Source: CAMUQR01 sp963516005 (GTDB lineage Bacteria; Patescibacteriota; Saccharimonadia; Saccharimonadales; Saccharimonadaceae). From it: a stretch of 64,000 bases of DNA. Location of the stretch: contig CAUPYP010000001.1 in NCBI GenBank assembly GCA_963516005.1, positions 1 through 64,000 of the forward strand, given 5' to 3'. Shown in pieces: positions 47,827-56,514 of this stretch (positions within the stretch are counted from its first letter, which is position 1; every line of letters starts with the position of its first letter). The notes beneath the pieces were generated by a model, which made no database searches, was not told the DNA's origin, and worked only from the letters and a program-made list of their open reading frames with translations. The position numbers and the translations under genes are program-made.

Positions 47827-49047
47827 ATGATCAAATTAAGTAAGAAAACTTTAATTAAATTAAGTGTGGTGATGCTGATGATAGTAGCTGTGATCGGTCT
47901 TGCTCGACCGGGCTTAGTGTTAGCCGAGGCGAAACAAGATACAGAGTCGTCACAAACAACCAGCCAATCGGGTGATAATCAAGATGACAAACAGACCAAC
48001 CAATCAAAAACCAAGACTGGTAATGATGAAATCTCACTTGATAAGCAGATTGACGGTGATGCGATTTGCGTGAGTTCTAGTCGGTGTGCAATTGGTGGAG
48101 TGGTAGAGGACGATGTATTGGCGGCAGCGCTGACTATTGAAATTCGCGGAGAAGTGAAAGGCGATGTTCGCGCCGTAGCTAATGAGCTGATAATTGCATC
48201 TGGTGCGAAAATCCACGGTAATGTTTCGATTTTTGCTCCAAAACTGACCATTCAAAAAGGTGCGGTAATTGGCAAAGATGCGATGCTATCTGGAGGTCAA
48301 ATACGAGTTGAGGGGAAAATCGGTCGTGATGTAATGATTGCCAGTGAAGACACTTATATTGAAGGTCAAATCGGTCGTGATGCTAATATTTACTCTAGTC
48401 GCCATACTAGAGTGGCAGATACCGCGAAGATTTCCGGTAATTTATCTAATATGAGCAATACCAAGGACATCGCCGAATCGGCGATTGCTGGTAAATTTAC
48501 ACATGAAGTTGCAAAAATGGTTGACTGGAAACATCGCAGTCCGATATCTGGTACGACACTGTGGGTGCTGGCGGTTGGTATTTTACTAGTTATGGTAACG
48601 ATATTACGACCAAAACGCTTCCGTGATTTTAGTCGCGAGCAGTTCAAAGTAGTTAATTTTTTCTATATTGGCATCGGTTATACTCTGCTGTTCCTGCTTA
48701 TGATGTTGTCGATTTTGGCGGCACTTACAGTTATCGGTATCCCATTTGCCATTTTGTCGCTTGCAATGTTCATGATAGTGTTAATTTTGTCGATTCCGCT
48801 AGCAATTTACTACTTATCTAATAACACCTTGGCGCTGTTCGGTAATCATAGTGAATGGTTGGCGTTAGTATTTGGGGTGTTCGTCTATGGGTTGATAAAC
48901 ACCGTGCCATCTTTATCGATAAGCGCTAATATTGCTTTGGTCGGCTTGGGTGTTGGACTGTTTATTAAAATAGCACTTGGGGCGCGAACGCCTCATGCAA
49001 AAGAGTCGATAAATCAACCAATGGATCAGCGAGTAGAGGATAAATAA
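47827..49047 (+). CDS. membrane protein with bactofilin-like beta-helix repeats
   Basis: 406 residues from ATG 47827, which follows AAAGGAAAG; the frame extends upstream but without a site. A signal peptide (about 1-30) and a Gln/Ser/Asp-rich linker precede a right-handed beta-helix of short repeats (about 85-210; GEVKGDVRAVAN, then SGAKIHGNVSIFAPKLTIQKG). Four or five membrane helices follow (about 235-390). Polymer-forming cytoskeletal domains of this type assemble into filaments; here the domain is predicted outside the membrane. The ABC ATPase gene starts at the very next base. Confidence 0.78.
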   Translation: MIKLSKKTLIKLSVVMLMIVAVIGLARPGLVLAEAKQDTESSQTTSQSGDNQDDKQTNQSKTKTGNDEISLDKQIDGDAICVSSSRCAIGGVVEDDVLAAALTIEIRGEVKGDVRAVANELIIASGAKIHGNVSIFAPKLTIQKGAVIGKDAMLSGGQIRVEGKIGRDVMIASEDTYIEGQIGRDANIYSSRHTRVADTAKISGNLSNMSNTKDIAESAIAGKFTHEVAKMVDWKHRSPISGTTLWVLAVGILLVMVTILRPKRFRDFSREQFKVVNFFYIGIGYTLLFLLMMLSILAALTVIGIPFAILSLAMFMIVLILSIPLAIYYLSNNTLALFGNHSEWLALVFGVFVYGLINTVPSLSISANIALVGLGVGLFIKIALGARTPHAKESINQPMDQRVEDK

Positions 49048-49752
49048 ATGATTGAAATTAAAAACGTCAGAAAAACCTATGGTAAGGGTAAAAATGCTTT
49101 TGTGGCTTTAAAAAATATCAATTTAACGCTTGAAGATAACAGTTCGGTGGCGATTGTTGGTAAGTCTGGTTCGGGGAAATCAACGCTGATGCACGCTATT
49201 TCTGGTCTGGATAAGCCACAAAAAGGCCAAGTGGTAGTTGATGGCCAAAACATCTTAAAATTAAAACCAAAAGACACTGATAAGTTCCGTGCCGAAAAAA
49301 TGAGTTTTATTTTTCAGAGTTTCTTTGTGGAAGCGGGCGAAACTTGTTATGACAATGTTAGTCTATCACTAGAAACCGCTGGCGTGCCAGCTAGTGAACG
49401 ACGCGAGCGCATTGAGCAGGCGCTTAAAGCAGTTGATTTAGCTGATAAAATCAATGTCAAAGCAGGCGATCTGTCAGGTGGTCAAAAACAACGGTTGGCG
49501 ATTGCTCGGGCAATTGTCGGTAAGCCTAAGATTTTATTCGCGGATGAACCAACTGGCAACCTCGACTCGGCGACTTCAAAAGTGGTTGAGGATTTGTTGT
49601 TTGATTATCAACGATCTGAACAGGCGATTCTGATTGTGGTAACTCACGACGAAGAACTGGCGGGGCGATGTGAACACTTAGTGCGGATTAAAGATGGTGA
49701 GGTAGTTGAAGAAAAACACAACTCTCGCAATCACAAGAAAGGAACGAAATAA
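49048..49752 (+). CDS. ABC transporter ATP-binding protein, MacB/LolD type
   Basis: 234 residues. Walker A GKSGSGKST, Q-loop IFQSFFVEAG, signature LSGGQKQRLAIARAI, Walker B ILFADEPTGNLD and the switch His in VVTHDEE are all present. The family pairs with a four-helix FtsX-like permease to extrude or mechanically process envelope substrates rather than import. It starts immediately after the bactofilin-like gene and overlaps the permease by one base. Confidence 0.92.
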   Translation: MIEIKNVRKTYGKGKNAFVALKNINLTLEDNSSVAIVGKSGSGKSTLMHAISGLDKPQKGQVVVDGQNILKLKPKDTDKFRAEKMSFIFQSFFVEAGETCYDNVSLSLETAGVPASERRERIEQALKAVDLADKINVKAGDLSGGQKQRLAIARAIVGKPKILFADEPTGNLDSATSKVVEDLLFDYQRSEQAILIVVTHDEELAGRCEHLVRIKDGEVVEEKHNSRNHKKGTK

Positions 49753-51116
49753 TGAAAACGATTGATATTATCAAACGGGCTGGTCGGAACTTACGTCGGG
49801 CCAAGATGCGTACTTTTTTGACCAGTGTGGCGATTGCGGTGGGCGGTTTTGCGATTATGGCTTCGTTGATGGCGGGCGAGGGCGCGCGTCAGTATGTTGA
49901 TCGGATTATTTCGAGTAATATTGACCCTAACGGATTAATTATTACTAAGGATGAAAAACTCGTTAGTATGCGCGTCAATGGCGGTATGGGTAATGATCTA
50001 AAAGAATATAATCCCGACGCTATGGCTTATTATGGGCGTGATTATACTAGTTTAACACAGCAAGATTTAGATAAGCTACGAGCTCGATCTGATCTAAAAG
50101 ATGTCTTGCCGATGTATAATATCACGCCTAAATACACTGTATTTGAGGCGGTCAAGGATAAAAAATATATCGCTTCAGTGATGGTTCATGATCACACGAC
50201 GAAGAGTGAACCACTCGCTGGCAAAAGTTTAGCTGTTGGTCAGAAGTTAAATGACGATGAAGTGACTATTCCTGAGAGTTTTTTACAGACGCTCAATAAA
50301 ACAGCCGATCAGATGCTTGGTTCTAAAGTGACGATTACGGTAGCACAACAACCGCAAAAAGTCGATGAAGCGACTGTTCGGCGAATTTTTATGGAGCAAG
50401 GTGAGGCTGGCTTGCGGAAGTTGACTGAGGTTAAAACCCTTAACAAAGAGTTGACAATTACTGCAGTGCTTAAAAAATCACCAGATCAGATCTCTAATAT
50501 GCCAATGATTCGGGTAAGCCAAAATGTAGCACGAGAATTGAGTGAGTTCAGTACGGTCGGTACTGAAATGCACCAAAAATATCTATTGGTGCAAGCGACG
50601 GCTGTTTCCAAAACTCCTGAGGAAGTCAAACGATCGCTCAAAGACGCTGGCTATCATTCAATGACTTCTAAAGATATGCAGTCGATGATTTTTACCTTTG
50701 TTAACGTGCTACAAAACATCGTTATGGGATTTGGTGCGCTGGCACTGATTGTCAGTATCTTTGGCATCGTCAACACTCAATATATTTCGGTATTGGAACG
50801 TACTCAGCAAATTGGCTTGATGAAGGCACTAGGTGCTTCAAGACGTGATATCGCACGGTTATTTCGCTATGAAGCTGGCTGGGTTGGCTTCTTGGGCGGG
50901 CTATTTGGTGTGACACTAGCTTACCTCGTAGCTGTGATTTTTAATCCGGCAATTTCCCAGGCTTTGAACTTCGGTAAGCATGATTTGTTGGTGTTTAAAC
51001 TAGAGTTCGGTGTCGGCGTGATTGTGGTGCTGATGTTGGTGGCAATTGTGGCTGGCTTATTGCCAAGTCGTAAGGCCGCGAAGCTCGATCCAATTGAAGC
51101 TCTGCGGACAGAATAA
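49752..51116 (+). CDS. ABC transporter permease, MacB/FtsX family
   Basis: 454 residues. One N-terminal membrane helix (about 22-42), a large extracellular MacB_PCD-type domain (about 45-300) and three C-terminal helices, with the FtsX-domain segment ERTQQIGLMKALGASRRDIARLF. Partner of the ATPase at 49048. In such type VII transporters ATP hydrolysis is coupled to movement across the membrane; the substrate is unknown. It ends the operon, and a GC-rich hairpin follows. Confidence 0.92.
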   Translation: MKTIDIIKRAGRNLRRAKMRTFLTSVAIAVGGFAIMASLMAGEGARQYVDRIISSNIDPNGLIITKDEKLVSMRVNGGMGNDLKEYNPDAMAYYGRDYTSLTQQDLDKLRARSDLKDVLPMYNITPKYTVFEAVKDKKYIASVMVHDHTTKSEPLAGKSLAVGQKLNDDEVTIPESFLQTLNKTADQMLGSKVTITVAQQPQKVDEATVRRIFMEQGEAGLRKLTEVKTLNKELTITAVLKKSPDQISNMPMIRVSQNVARELSEFSTVGTEMHQKYLLVQATAVSKTPEEVKRSLKDAGYHSMTSKDMQSMIFTFVNVLQNIVMGFGALALIVSIFGIVNTQYISVLERTQQIGLMKALGASRRDIARLFRYEAGWVGFLGGLFGVTLAYLVAVIFNPAISQALNFGKHDLLVFKLEFGVGVIVVLMLVAIVAGLLPSRKAAKLDPIEALRTE

Positions 51117-51120
51117 GGCT

Positions 51121-51150
51121 GGGGCGTGCTCAAATAATTGAGCGCGCCTC
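51121..51150 (+). terminator. hairpin after the MacB-like operon
   Basis: GGCGTGCTCA / TGAGCGCGCC stem (one wobble) with a 6-nt loop. The following sequence is TCTATTATAT rather than a T-run, so termination strength is uncertain. Confidence 0.6.
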
Positions 51151-51177
51151 TATTATATAAAACGACAAAAACAGTTT

Positions 51178-51206
51178 TTGCTAAAAAAGTCAAAAAATAG
51201 TAAAAT
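51178..51206 (+). promoter_or_regulatory. uppS-serS promoter, leaderless
   Basis: TTGCTA at 51178-51183, 17-bp spacer, TAAAAT at 51201-51206, 7 nt before the ATG at 51214. The reading frame opens at the TTG of the -35 box, which is therefore not the translation start. Confidence 0.65.
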
Positions 51207-51213
51207 TAGAATT

Positions 51214-51894
51214 ATGAACAACAGTGTGCAGTCAATTGGCTTTATCGTAGATGGCAATCGTCGTTGGGCGGTAGAACAAGGCATGAGTAAACTTGATGGT
51301 CATCGATATGGCGCTGATCGAGTGATGGATGTGATTGATTGGGCGTTTGAGTTAGGTGTCAAGCAACTGTGTTTTTATCTATTTTCAACCGAAAATTGGA
51401 ATCGCACGCCAATTGAAGTCAAGGCACTGATGAGCTTGTTTGAGGTGCAGTTTAAGAAGTTTGCTGAGCAAGCACGACGCAAAGGGGCGCGGATTCATTT
51501 TATTGGACGCAAAACAGACTTTTCACCAAAACTACAAAAACTGATGGCGGAGCTGGAAGCAGAAACTGCTCGTAATCAGCGAATTGAGATTTTTTTCGCA
51601 GTTTCGTATGGTGGTCGAGCAGAAATTATTGAGGCGATTAAAACTTTACAACCGCAACAATTAGCGAATCTGACTGAACAAACTTTTGAATCAAGTTTAT
51701 GGTCCGCGGGTCTGACTGACCCGGAATTAATTATTCGCACTGGTGGCGACCATCGCCTGTCGAACTTCCTTCTCTGGAAGTCTTCATACTCGGAACTAGT
51801 TTTTACACAAACCAAGTGGCCAGATTTTTCGCAAGAAGAATTGCAATCAATTATCAAAAACTATCAACAAGTAAGAATTAATAAAGGAAAATAA
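51214..51894 (+). CDS. uppS: isoprenyl (undecaprenyl) diphosphate synthase
   Basis: 226 residues. The cis-prenyltransferase motif VDGNRRWA holds catalytic Asp13 with its Asn-Arg-Arg. The substrate-binding RTGGDHRLSNFLLW (usually RTSGEQRLSNFL) and SELVFTQTKWPDF are present near the C-terminus. It makes the lipid carrier for peptidoglycan and glycopolymers, in line with the LCP protein and glycosyltransferases. serS begins 1 nt after its stop. Confidence 0.93.
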   Translation: MNNSVQSIGFIVDGNRRWAVEQGMSKLDGHRYGADRVMDVIDWAFELGVKQLCFYLFSTENWNRTPIEVKALMSLFEVQFKKFAEQARRKGARIHFIGRKTDFSPKLQKLMAELEAETARNQRIEIFFAVSYGGRAEIIEAIKTLQPQQLANLTEQTFESSLWSAGLTDPELIIRTGGDHRLSNFLLWKSSYSELVFTQTKWPDFSQEELQSIIKNYQQVRINKGK

Positions 51895-51895
51895 T

Positions 51896-53197
51896 ATGCT
51901 AGATATCAATTTTATTCGCGACAACCAAGATAAAGTCCAACAAAACGCTATCAACAAAGGTGTTGATGTGAGCGTAGCAGATTTGATTAAGTTGGATGAT
52001 CGACGCCGTGAGTTGCAAGCGCAACTGGATGAGCTACGTCAAACCCGCAACCAAATCGCCGACCAAATCAAGCAAGCCGGTAAGCCGGATCAAGAGCTTA
52101 TTGACAAAGGTAAAGCGATCAAAGAACAATTAACGGCACTAGAGGCTGACTTTAATCAGAATTATGAACAATATTTAGCGCTGTTGAAGCGTGTTCCGAA
52201 TATGGCGCTTGATAGTGTGCCAGTTGGTTTGACTGAGGATGAAAACGTGCTTGATTATCAGGTGGGCGAACCAACCAAGTTTGATTTTGAACCAAAAAAT
52301 CACTACGAAATTGCTAAAATGCGTGATTGGATTGATAAAGAACGAGCGGCGCAAGTGACTGGTGCGCGGTTTGCTTATCTAAAAGGTGATTTAGTGAAAT
52401 TGCAATTTGCAATTATCAACTTCGTGATGGACACGCTGAGTGATGAGGCAGTAATTGCGCAAATTGTGCATGATAATAATCTGAACATCAGCACTAAACC
52501 ATTTATGCCGATTTTGCCGCCATATATGATTAAAACTGCACCGTATGACGCCATGGATCGCCTCGAGCCTCGCGAAGATCGCTATAAGATTGAAGGTGAG
52601 GATTTGTGGCTACAGGGTAGTGCGGAGCACGTTCTAGGAAGCATGCATGCTGGTGAAATTTTTGAAGAAGCGGATTTGCCAGTGCGCTATCTCGGCTATG
52701 CAACTAGTTTCCGCAAAGAAGCTGGAACTTATGGCAAGGATATGGAAGGGATTTTACGCATGCACCAGTTTGATAAACTAGAGATGGAAACCTTCACAAC
52801 TGCTGAAAAAAGCCATGACGAACACCGCTTGTTGGTGGCAATTCAGGAATATATGTTAAAAGCGCTCGAATTACCGTATCAAGTGATTAAAAAATGTACT
52901 TTTGATATTGGTAAACCAAACGCTGCTGGCGTTGATATGGAGGTGTGGTTGCCAGGTCAGGGCAAATACCGTGAAACGCACACTGCTGACTATATGACGG
53001 ATTATCAAGCGCGTCGTTTGCAAACGCGCGTCCGTCGTGCTAATGGCGAGCTGGAGCTAATCCATACGAATGACGCAACAGCTTTTGCGATTGGTCGGTT
53101 GCTGATTGCGATTATCGAAAACGGTCAAACTGCTGACGCCAAGGTCAAAATCCCAACCGTTCTGCAAAATTATCTGGGTGGCCGAACAGAGATTTAG
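51896..53197 (+). CDS. serS: seryl-tRNA synthetase
   Basis: 433 residues, full length. An N-terminal two-helix coiled-coil arm (about 28-100, VADLIKLDDRRRELQAQLDE in two parts) binds the long variable arm of tRNA(Ser). The class II core has motif 2 TSFRKEAGTYGKDMEGILRMHQF and motif 3 NGTAL-like ATAFAIGRLLIAI. AAAGGAAAA serves the ATG at 51896. Co-transcribed with uppS. Confidence 0.96.
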   Translation: MLDINFIRDNQDKVQQNAINKGVDVSVADLIKLDDRRRELQAQLDELRQTRNQIADQIKQAGKPDQELIDKGKAIKEQLTALEADFNQNYEQYLALLKRVPNMALDSVPVGLTEDENVLDYQVGEPTKFDFEPKNHYEIAKMRDWIDKERAAQVTGARFAYLKGDLVKLQFAIINFVMDTLSDEAVIAQIVHDNNLNISTKPFMPILPPYMIKTAPYDAMDRLEPREDRYKIEGEDLWLQGSAEHVLGSMHAGEIFEEADLPVRYLGYATSFRKEAGTYGKDMEGILRMHQFDKLEMETFTTAEKSHDEHRLLVAIQEYMLKALELPYQVIKKCTFDIGKPNAAGVDMEVWLPGQGKYRETHTADYMTDYQARRLQTRVRRANGELELIHTNDATAFAIGRLLIAIIENGQTADAKVKIPTVLQNYLGGRTEI

Positions 53198-53223
53198 GAC
53201 GCGAGCTAAAACTTGATTACCTC

Positions 53224-53253
53224 TTGAGTGATGGTGAAGCTTTATGATAAAAT
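53224..53253 (+). promoter_or_regulatory. hpf promoter
   Basis: TTGAGT at 53224-53229, 18-bp spacer, TAAAAT at 53248-53253 with an extended TG. GAAAGGAAAA precedes the ATG at 53281. Confidence 0.6.
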
Positions 53254-53280
53254 AAAGACAAGCAAAACTGAAAGGAAAAT

Positions 53281-53649
53281 ATGAACAAAGTTGAAATTTC
53301 GACCATTAAATATGACGCCGATGATACCATTAAACAATACGCTGAGAAAAAAATCGGCCATACTTTGAAATATCTGCCACGTCACGCTAAGAAAAGTGCT
53401 AGTTGTCACGTCACTCTCGAGAAACTTTCAAAAAAGCGCGATGATCAGTATCAGGTTGAGGTGGCGATTACCGTTCCAGATAAGACTTTGACTGTTACGT
53501 CGAATGCCAGTACGATTTTGGCGGCGATTGATATTGCACAACCAAAAATCCTGTCGCAAGTACGCCGTTACAAAACCGAAACCGTTCCGCATATCGGTAA
53601 ACGAGGCGTGTTCTCAAAACTGAAGAATAAGTTTTTAAACCGCAAATAA
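53281..53649 (+). CDS. hpf: ribosome hibernation promoting factor, short form
   Basis: 122 residues. The beta-alpha-beta-beta-beta-alpha fold of HPF/YfiA is recognisable: an initial helix (DTIKQYAEKKIGHTLKYLP, about 17-35), a QYQVEVAITVPDKTLTV strand pair and IAAIDIA-like ILAAIDIAQPKI helix. The long C-terminal dimerisation domain of Gram-positive HPF is absent; a basic tail (KTETVPHIGKRG and onwards) ends the protein. It binds the 30S decoding centre and silences ribosomes in poor conditions. Confidence 0.9.
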   Translation: MNKVEISTIKYDADDTIKQYAEKKIGHTLKYLPRHAKKSASCHVTLEKLSKKRDDQYQVEVAITVPDKTLTVTSNASTILAAIDIAQPKILSQVRRYKTETVPHIGKRGVFSKLKNKFLNRK

Positions 53650-53677
53650 TACGGAAGCCACATCTCTCAAACAAAAC

Positions 53678-53703
53678 ATCACCTCGACTTAGTGCGAGGT
53701 GAT
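53678..53703 (+). terminator. hairpin after hpf
   Basis: Perfect 9-bp stem ATCACCTCG / CGAGGTGAT with an 8-nt loop, followed by ATTTG. Probably the hpf terminator, though the T-run is short. Confidence 0.6.
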
Positions 53704-53753
53704 ATTTGCGTAATAAATAATGAGGCGCTGGTTTTTAGATTAAATATTAGACC

Positions 53754-53780
53754 AAAAACCCGCTAGCGGATACTAGCGGG
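53754..53780 (-). terminator. rpmB terminator
   Basis: Minus-strand CCCGCTAG / CTAGCGGG stem with a 6-nt loop followed by TTTTT, 8 nt after the rpmB stop. Confidence 0.88.
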
Positions 53781-53787
53781 CAAGGGG

Positions 53788-53985
53788 TTATTTTTTAATT
53801 AAACCTTTTTTGCGCAGAGTGCGGATAGCTTGGGTTGAAAGTGTCATGGTTACTTTTTTGCCGTCAACGGTCAGAGTTTTCTTCTGTAGATTTGGTTTAA
53901 AAACTCGTTTAGTTCGGCGTTGGGAAAAGCTGACATTGTGCCCAAACATTTTGCCTTTGCCGGTCAATTCACATTTTGATGCCAT
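53788..53985 (-). CDS. rpmB: 50S ribosomal protein L28
   Basis: 65 residues, basic. MASKCELTGKGKMFGHNVSFS and RRTKRVFKPNLQKKT are the diagnostic L28 blocks. One N-terminal Cys (C5) remains where zinc-binding L28 has a Cys pair, so it is a zinc-free form. AAAGGTAAAAATA precedes the ATG. The promoter on the minus strand lies at the very end of the preceding glycosyltransferase gene. Confidence 0.95.
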   Translation of the reverse strand: MASKCELTGKGKMFGHNVSFSQRRTKRVFKPNLQKKTLTVDGKKVTMTLSTQAIRTLRKKGLIKK

Positions 53986-54017
53986 TATTTTTACCTTTGT
54001 TTTAAATTATCCATGTA

Positions 54018-54046
54018 ATTTTACCTGATTTACTGCTAAAAGTCAA
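54018..54046 (-). promoter_or_regulatory. rpmB promoter
   Basis: Minus-strand TTGACT (54046-54041), 17-bp spacer, TAAAAT (54023-54018). The -35 starts two bases after the stop of the upstream gene. Confidence 0.75.
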
Positions 54047-54047
54047 A

Positions 54048-55328
54048 TCAGAACCAACGTTTGCGTTTTTTGGCAGGGGCAGGGCGATTAGCGATGACTT
54101 TTTCAAAAAGCTCAATCATTTTGCGGGTTTGTTCCAGCTCAGAGAATTGTTGAGCGCGCGCCTGAACTGCTTTCGACATGACCCGATATTGATCTGTCGG
54201 CAGAGATAGTAATTGAATAATAGTATTCGCTAGATTTCGCGGGTTATTGCGGGCAAACATACCAGTTTGGTTGGGGATGAGCAGTTCGCTGACTTCGCGA
54301 TCGACTAAGATCAGTGGTAAGCCGGCCATGGCGGCCTCATGAACAACTAAGCCCTGAGTATCGGTAATAGACGGAAAGGCGAAGACGTCGCCAAGAGCAT
54401 AATAATCGCCTAGTTGATGGCGCGGAACTTTACCAGTGAAAATGATTTTGTCGGCGTGGCGTTTGTGGCTTGCTTTTTCCTCGAGAATTGGGCGATATTC
54501 ATAATCACCAACTAATACCAGATAGGTCTCAGGCATGGCATCATTAACACGATCGAAACAATCGACTAATAAATCGAGGTTTTTTTCGGCAGCGATTCGC
54601 CCAACATACAAAATTACCTTGGCGTCATCAGGAATGCCAAGTTTAGCACGTAATTTCGAGCTGTTGGCGGTTGGTTTGATAGCATCAACGCCAGTTGGCA
54701 GGAGCTCAACACGACTTTGGGTTTTCCAGGCGATCAGTTGTTTCTGTTTTTTGCGCGATAGAGCAATTACCGCATCACAGTTGTTATGGAGCATGGTGAC
54801 GCAGTTTTTAACCAGACTTTGTGAGAATTTAATATTGGTTTTGCGACGATGGCGCAGATCGTTGGCGATATTGGCAAGAGCTTTGCCACCGCCTTTGAGT
54901 GAAACGGTAGCGATACCAGTCAGAGCTAACACGCCAGGCATGGCCTCAGGATAGAGGCGAACGTATTCGTAAACGTCGGTGGAGTATTGTGTGACGAGCG
55001 GTAAGTTGAATTTTTTAGCGGCTGCGATACCTAATAAGCCGACTTGACTAGGGGTGAGAACTAGAATAATATCGAGTTTTTGGCGTTTGATTTTACGCAG
55101 TTCGACCGCTGGGAAGAAAATGCTAGTTAAATAATCATCATAAAATAAGCCTTGAATAGCCGGGAAGCGGACAACGTTAGGCTTAGTCTCTTTGTAACGA
55201 AATGGTTTTGGCGCAAAAATCACCACCTCATGACCGAGTTTTTTAAAATTAGTTTCCAAAATATCAATCACGGCTACCACGCCATTGACTTGAGGTTTAT
55301 AATAATCGCTAAAAATTCCAATCCGCAT
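54048..55328 (-). CDS. family-4 glycosyltransferase (glycolipid type)
   Basis: 426 residues. N-terminal domain with GIFSDYYKPQVNGVV (acceptor side, glycine loop), then the C-terminal donor domain with ILYVGRIAAEKNLDLL and the EX7E-type DTQGLVVHEAAMAGLPLI. The N-terminal signature resembles diacylglycerol glucosyltransferases and PimB-like mannosyltransferases. It ends in a Lys/Arg-rich tail (APAKKRKRWF) that may hold it on the membrane. Its ATG shares a base with the stop of the other GT4 gene, so the two likely act in sequence to build a di-glycosylated lipid; that pathway is inference. Confidence 0.85.
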   Translation of the reverse strand: MRIGIFSDYYKPQVNGVVAVIDILETNFKKLGHEVVIFAPKPFRYKETKPNVVRFPAIQGLFYDDYLTSIFFPAVELRKIKRQKLDIILVLTPSQVGLLGIAAAKKFNLPLVTQYSTDVYEYVRLYPEAMPGVLALTGIATVSLKGGGKALANIANDLRHRRKTNIKFSQSLVKNCVTMLHNNCDAVIALSRKKQKQLIAWKTQSRVELLPTGVDAIKPTANSSKLRAKLGIPDDAKVILYVGRIAAEKNLDLLVDCFDRVNDAMPETYLVLVGDYEYRPILEEKASHKRHADKIIFTGKVPRHQLGDYYALGDVFAFPSITDTQGLVVHEAAMAGLPLILVDREVSELLIPNQTGMFARNNPRNLANTIIQLLSLPTDQYRVMSKAVQARAQQFSELEQTRKMIELFEKVIANRPAPAKKRKRWF

Positions 55329-56359
55329 TACTTCTCCTGGTCACCGTTTAATAATTGTTGATAAAATACCATGAGCTTGTCGATGGCTGTTTCGACGTCA
55401 AAACGCTTGGCGATGAGCGCTGATTTGGCTTGGTAATTACGTCGCAATTGGTCGTCATTTATGACTTGTTGGGCTAACTCATAAAAATCAGCATCGGTTT
55501 TTGCAAGTAGTACATCTTGACCAAAAGTATCGTGGTAATTAGGGATATCACGCAAAATAATCGGTAAACCGCTAGCGGCGGCCTCGATGACACACATCGG
55601 GTGGTTTTCTTGTTCAGCTGGTAAAATAAACAAATCAGCGACCGCGTAATATTTTTTGACTTGTTCAAGTGGAATCACGCCGGTAACCGTCATATTATCA
55701 GGCACAGATTGAATTAGTTGCTCCATAGCTTTATGGTCAGCGCCAAGATTTTTAAAAGGAATCCCGCCAACCCAGAAAAAACGCACGTTGGGCATTTTTT
55801 TTGCCATTTCGACTAAAATATCAAAGCGCTTGCGAGGTTGCACTTGACCATTGCCGATAATGACAAATTGTTCAGGTTGAATCTGCAATTCTTGACGAGC
55901 TTGAGCCCGCTCAGCATCTGAAAAATGATATTTGCTGGTGTCAATAGAATTATAGAGCACATCGGTATTGGTCAATTTCATGTTGTTAATCAGTTCGTCT
56001 TTGACCATACCGGAGCAGGCAAGCACTAAATCGGCTCGGCCGTAGAAGCGTTTGAGCCACCATGCGCCCAGCGGTCGCCAGTATTTAGCGCCGACGATTG
56101 AACCGATGAAGCTATCTGGTACGAGGTGGCCAGAGACGACTTTTTTGCCATATGGTTTGTTTAAAAACTTCCAAGCGAACGTGCCCATGGTGTGAATATG
56201 AATAATGTCGGCTTTGACTTGTTTGTCATTGATATGAAGCTCAATATCAGGTCGTCGTTGCAGGCCGTCACGCATTTCGACATACGCGGTATGAACGCCA
56301 TGGCCTTTGACGGAGAATTCAGTTTCGGAGATAATATTGACGATTAATGGTTTTGTCAT
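55328..56359 (-). CDS. family-4 glycosyltransferase, first of a tandem pair
   Basis: 343 residues from the ATG at 56359. N-terminal GHGVHTAYVEM loop, then HIHTMGTFAWKF, then the donor domain with GNGQVQPRKRFDILVEM and the acidic EQENHPMCVIEAAASGLPII motif. It resembles GT4 enzymes of Gram-positive glycolipid synthesis. The start at 56359 is preferred over 56380 because a TATAGT box lies between them, 6 nt before the ATG, which predicts a leaderless mRNA for the pair. Confidence 0.85.
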   Translation of the reverse strand: MTKPLIVNIISETEFSVKGHGVHTAYVEMRDGLQRRPDIELHINDKQVKADIIHIHTMGTFAWKFLNKPYGKKVVSGHLVPDSFIGSIVGAKYWRPLGAWWLKRFYGRADLVLACSGMVKDELINNMKLTNTDVLYNSIDTSKYHFSDAERAQARQELQIQPEQFVIIGNGQVQPRKRFDILVEMAKKMPNVRFFWVGGIPFKNLGADHKAMEQLIQSVPDNMTVTGVIPLEQVKKYYAVADLFILPAEQENHPMCVIEAAASGLPIILRDIPNYHDTFGQDVLLAKTDADFYELAQQVINDDQLRRNYQAKSALIAKRFDVETAIDKLMVFYQQLLNGDQEK

Positions 56360-56365
56360 GTTTTT

Positions 56366-56371
56366 ACTATA
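56366..56371 (-). promoter_or_regulatory. -10 box of the glycosyltransferase pair, leaderless
   Basis: Minus-strand TATAGT, 6 nt before the ATG at 56359. No clear -35. Confidence 0.45.
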
Positions 56372-56462
56372 AATTGGCATCTGTTGTTAAATAAGATATT
56401 ATTATTATACTACATTTTGCAGTTGTGTGATTTTTACACTTTTAAAAAAGGTCAAAAAATCG

Positions 56463-56468
56463 TATAAT
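56463..56468 (+). promoter_or_regulatory. secA promoter -10
   Basis: TATAAT at 56463-56468; TTTAAA at 56441-56446 is a possible -35 at 16-bp spacing. The leader is about 40 nt with GAAGGGAAA before the GTG at 56515. Confidence 0.55.
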
Positions 56469-56514
56469 TTAAGACAAAGTTTTTATAAGTTTAAAAATAT
56501 TGAAGGGAAATACC

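Noticed and set aside
51178..51213. Upstream extension of uppS to the TTG at 51178
   Set aside because: That TTG is part of the predicted -35 box, and the family N-terminus aligns with the ATG at 51214.
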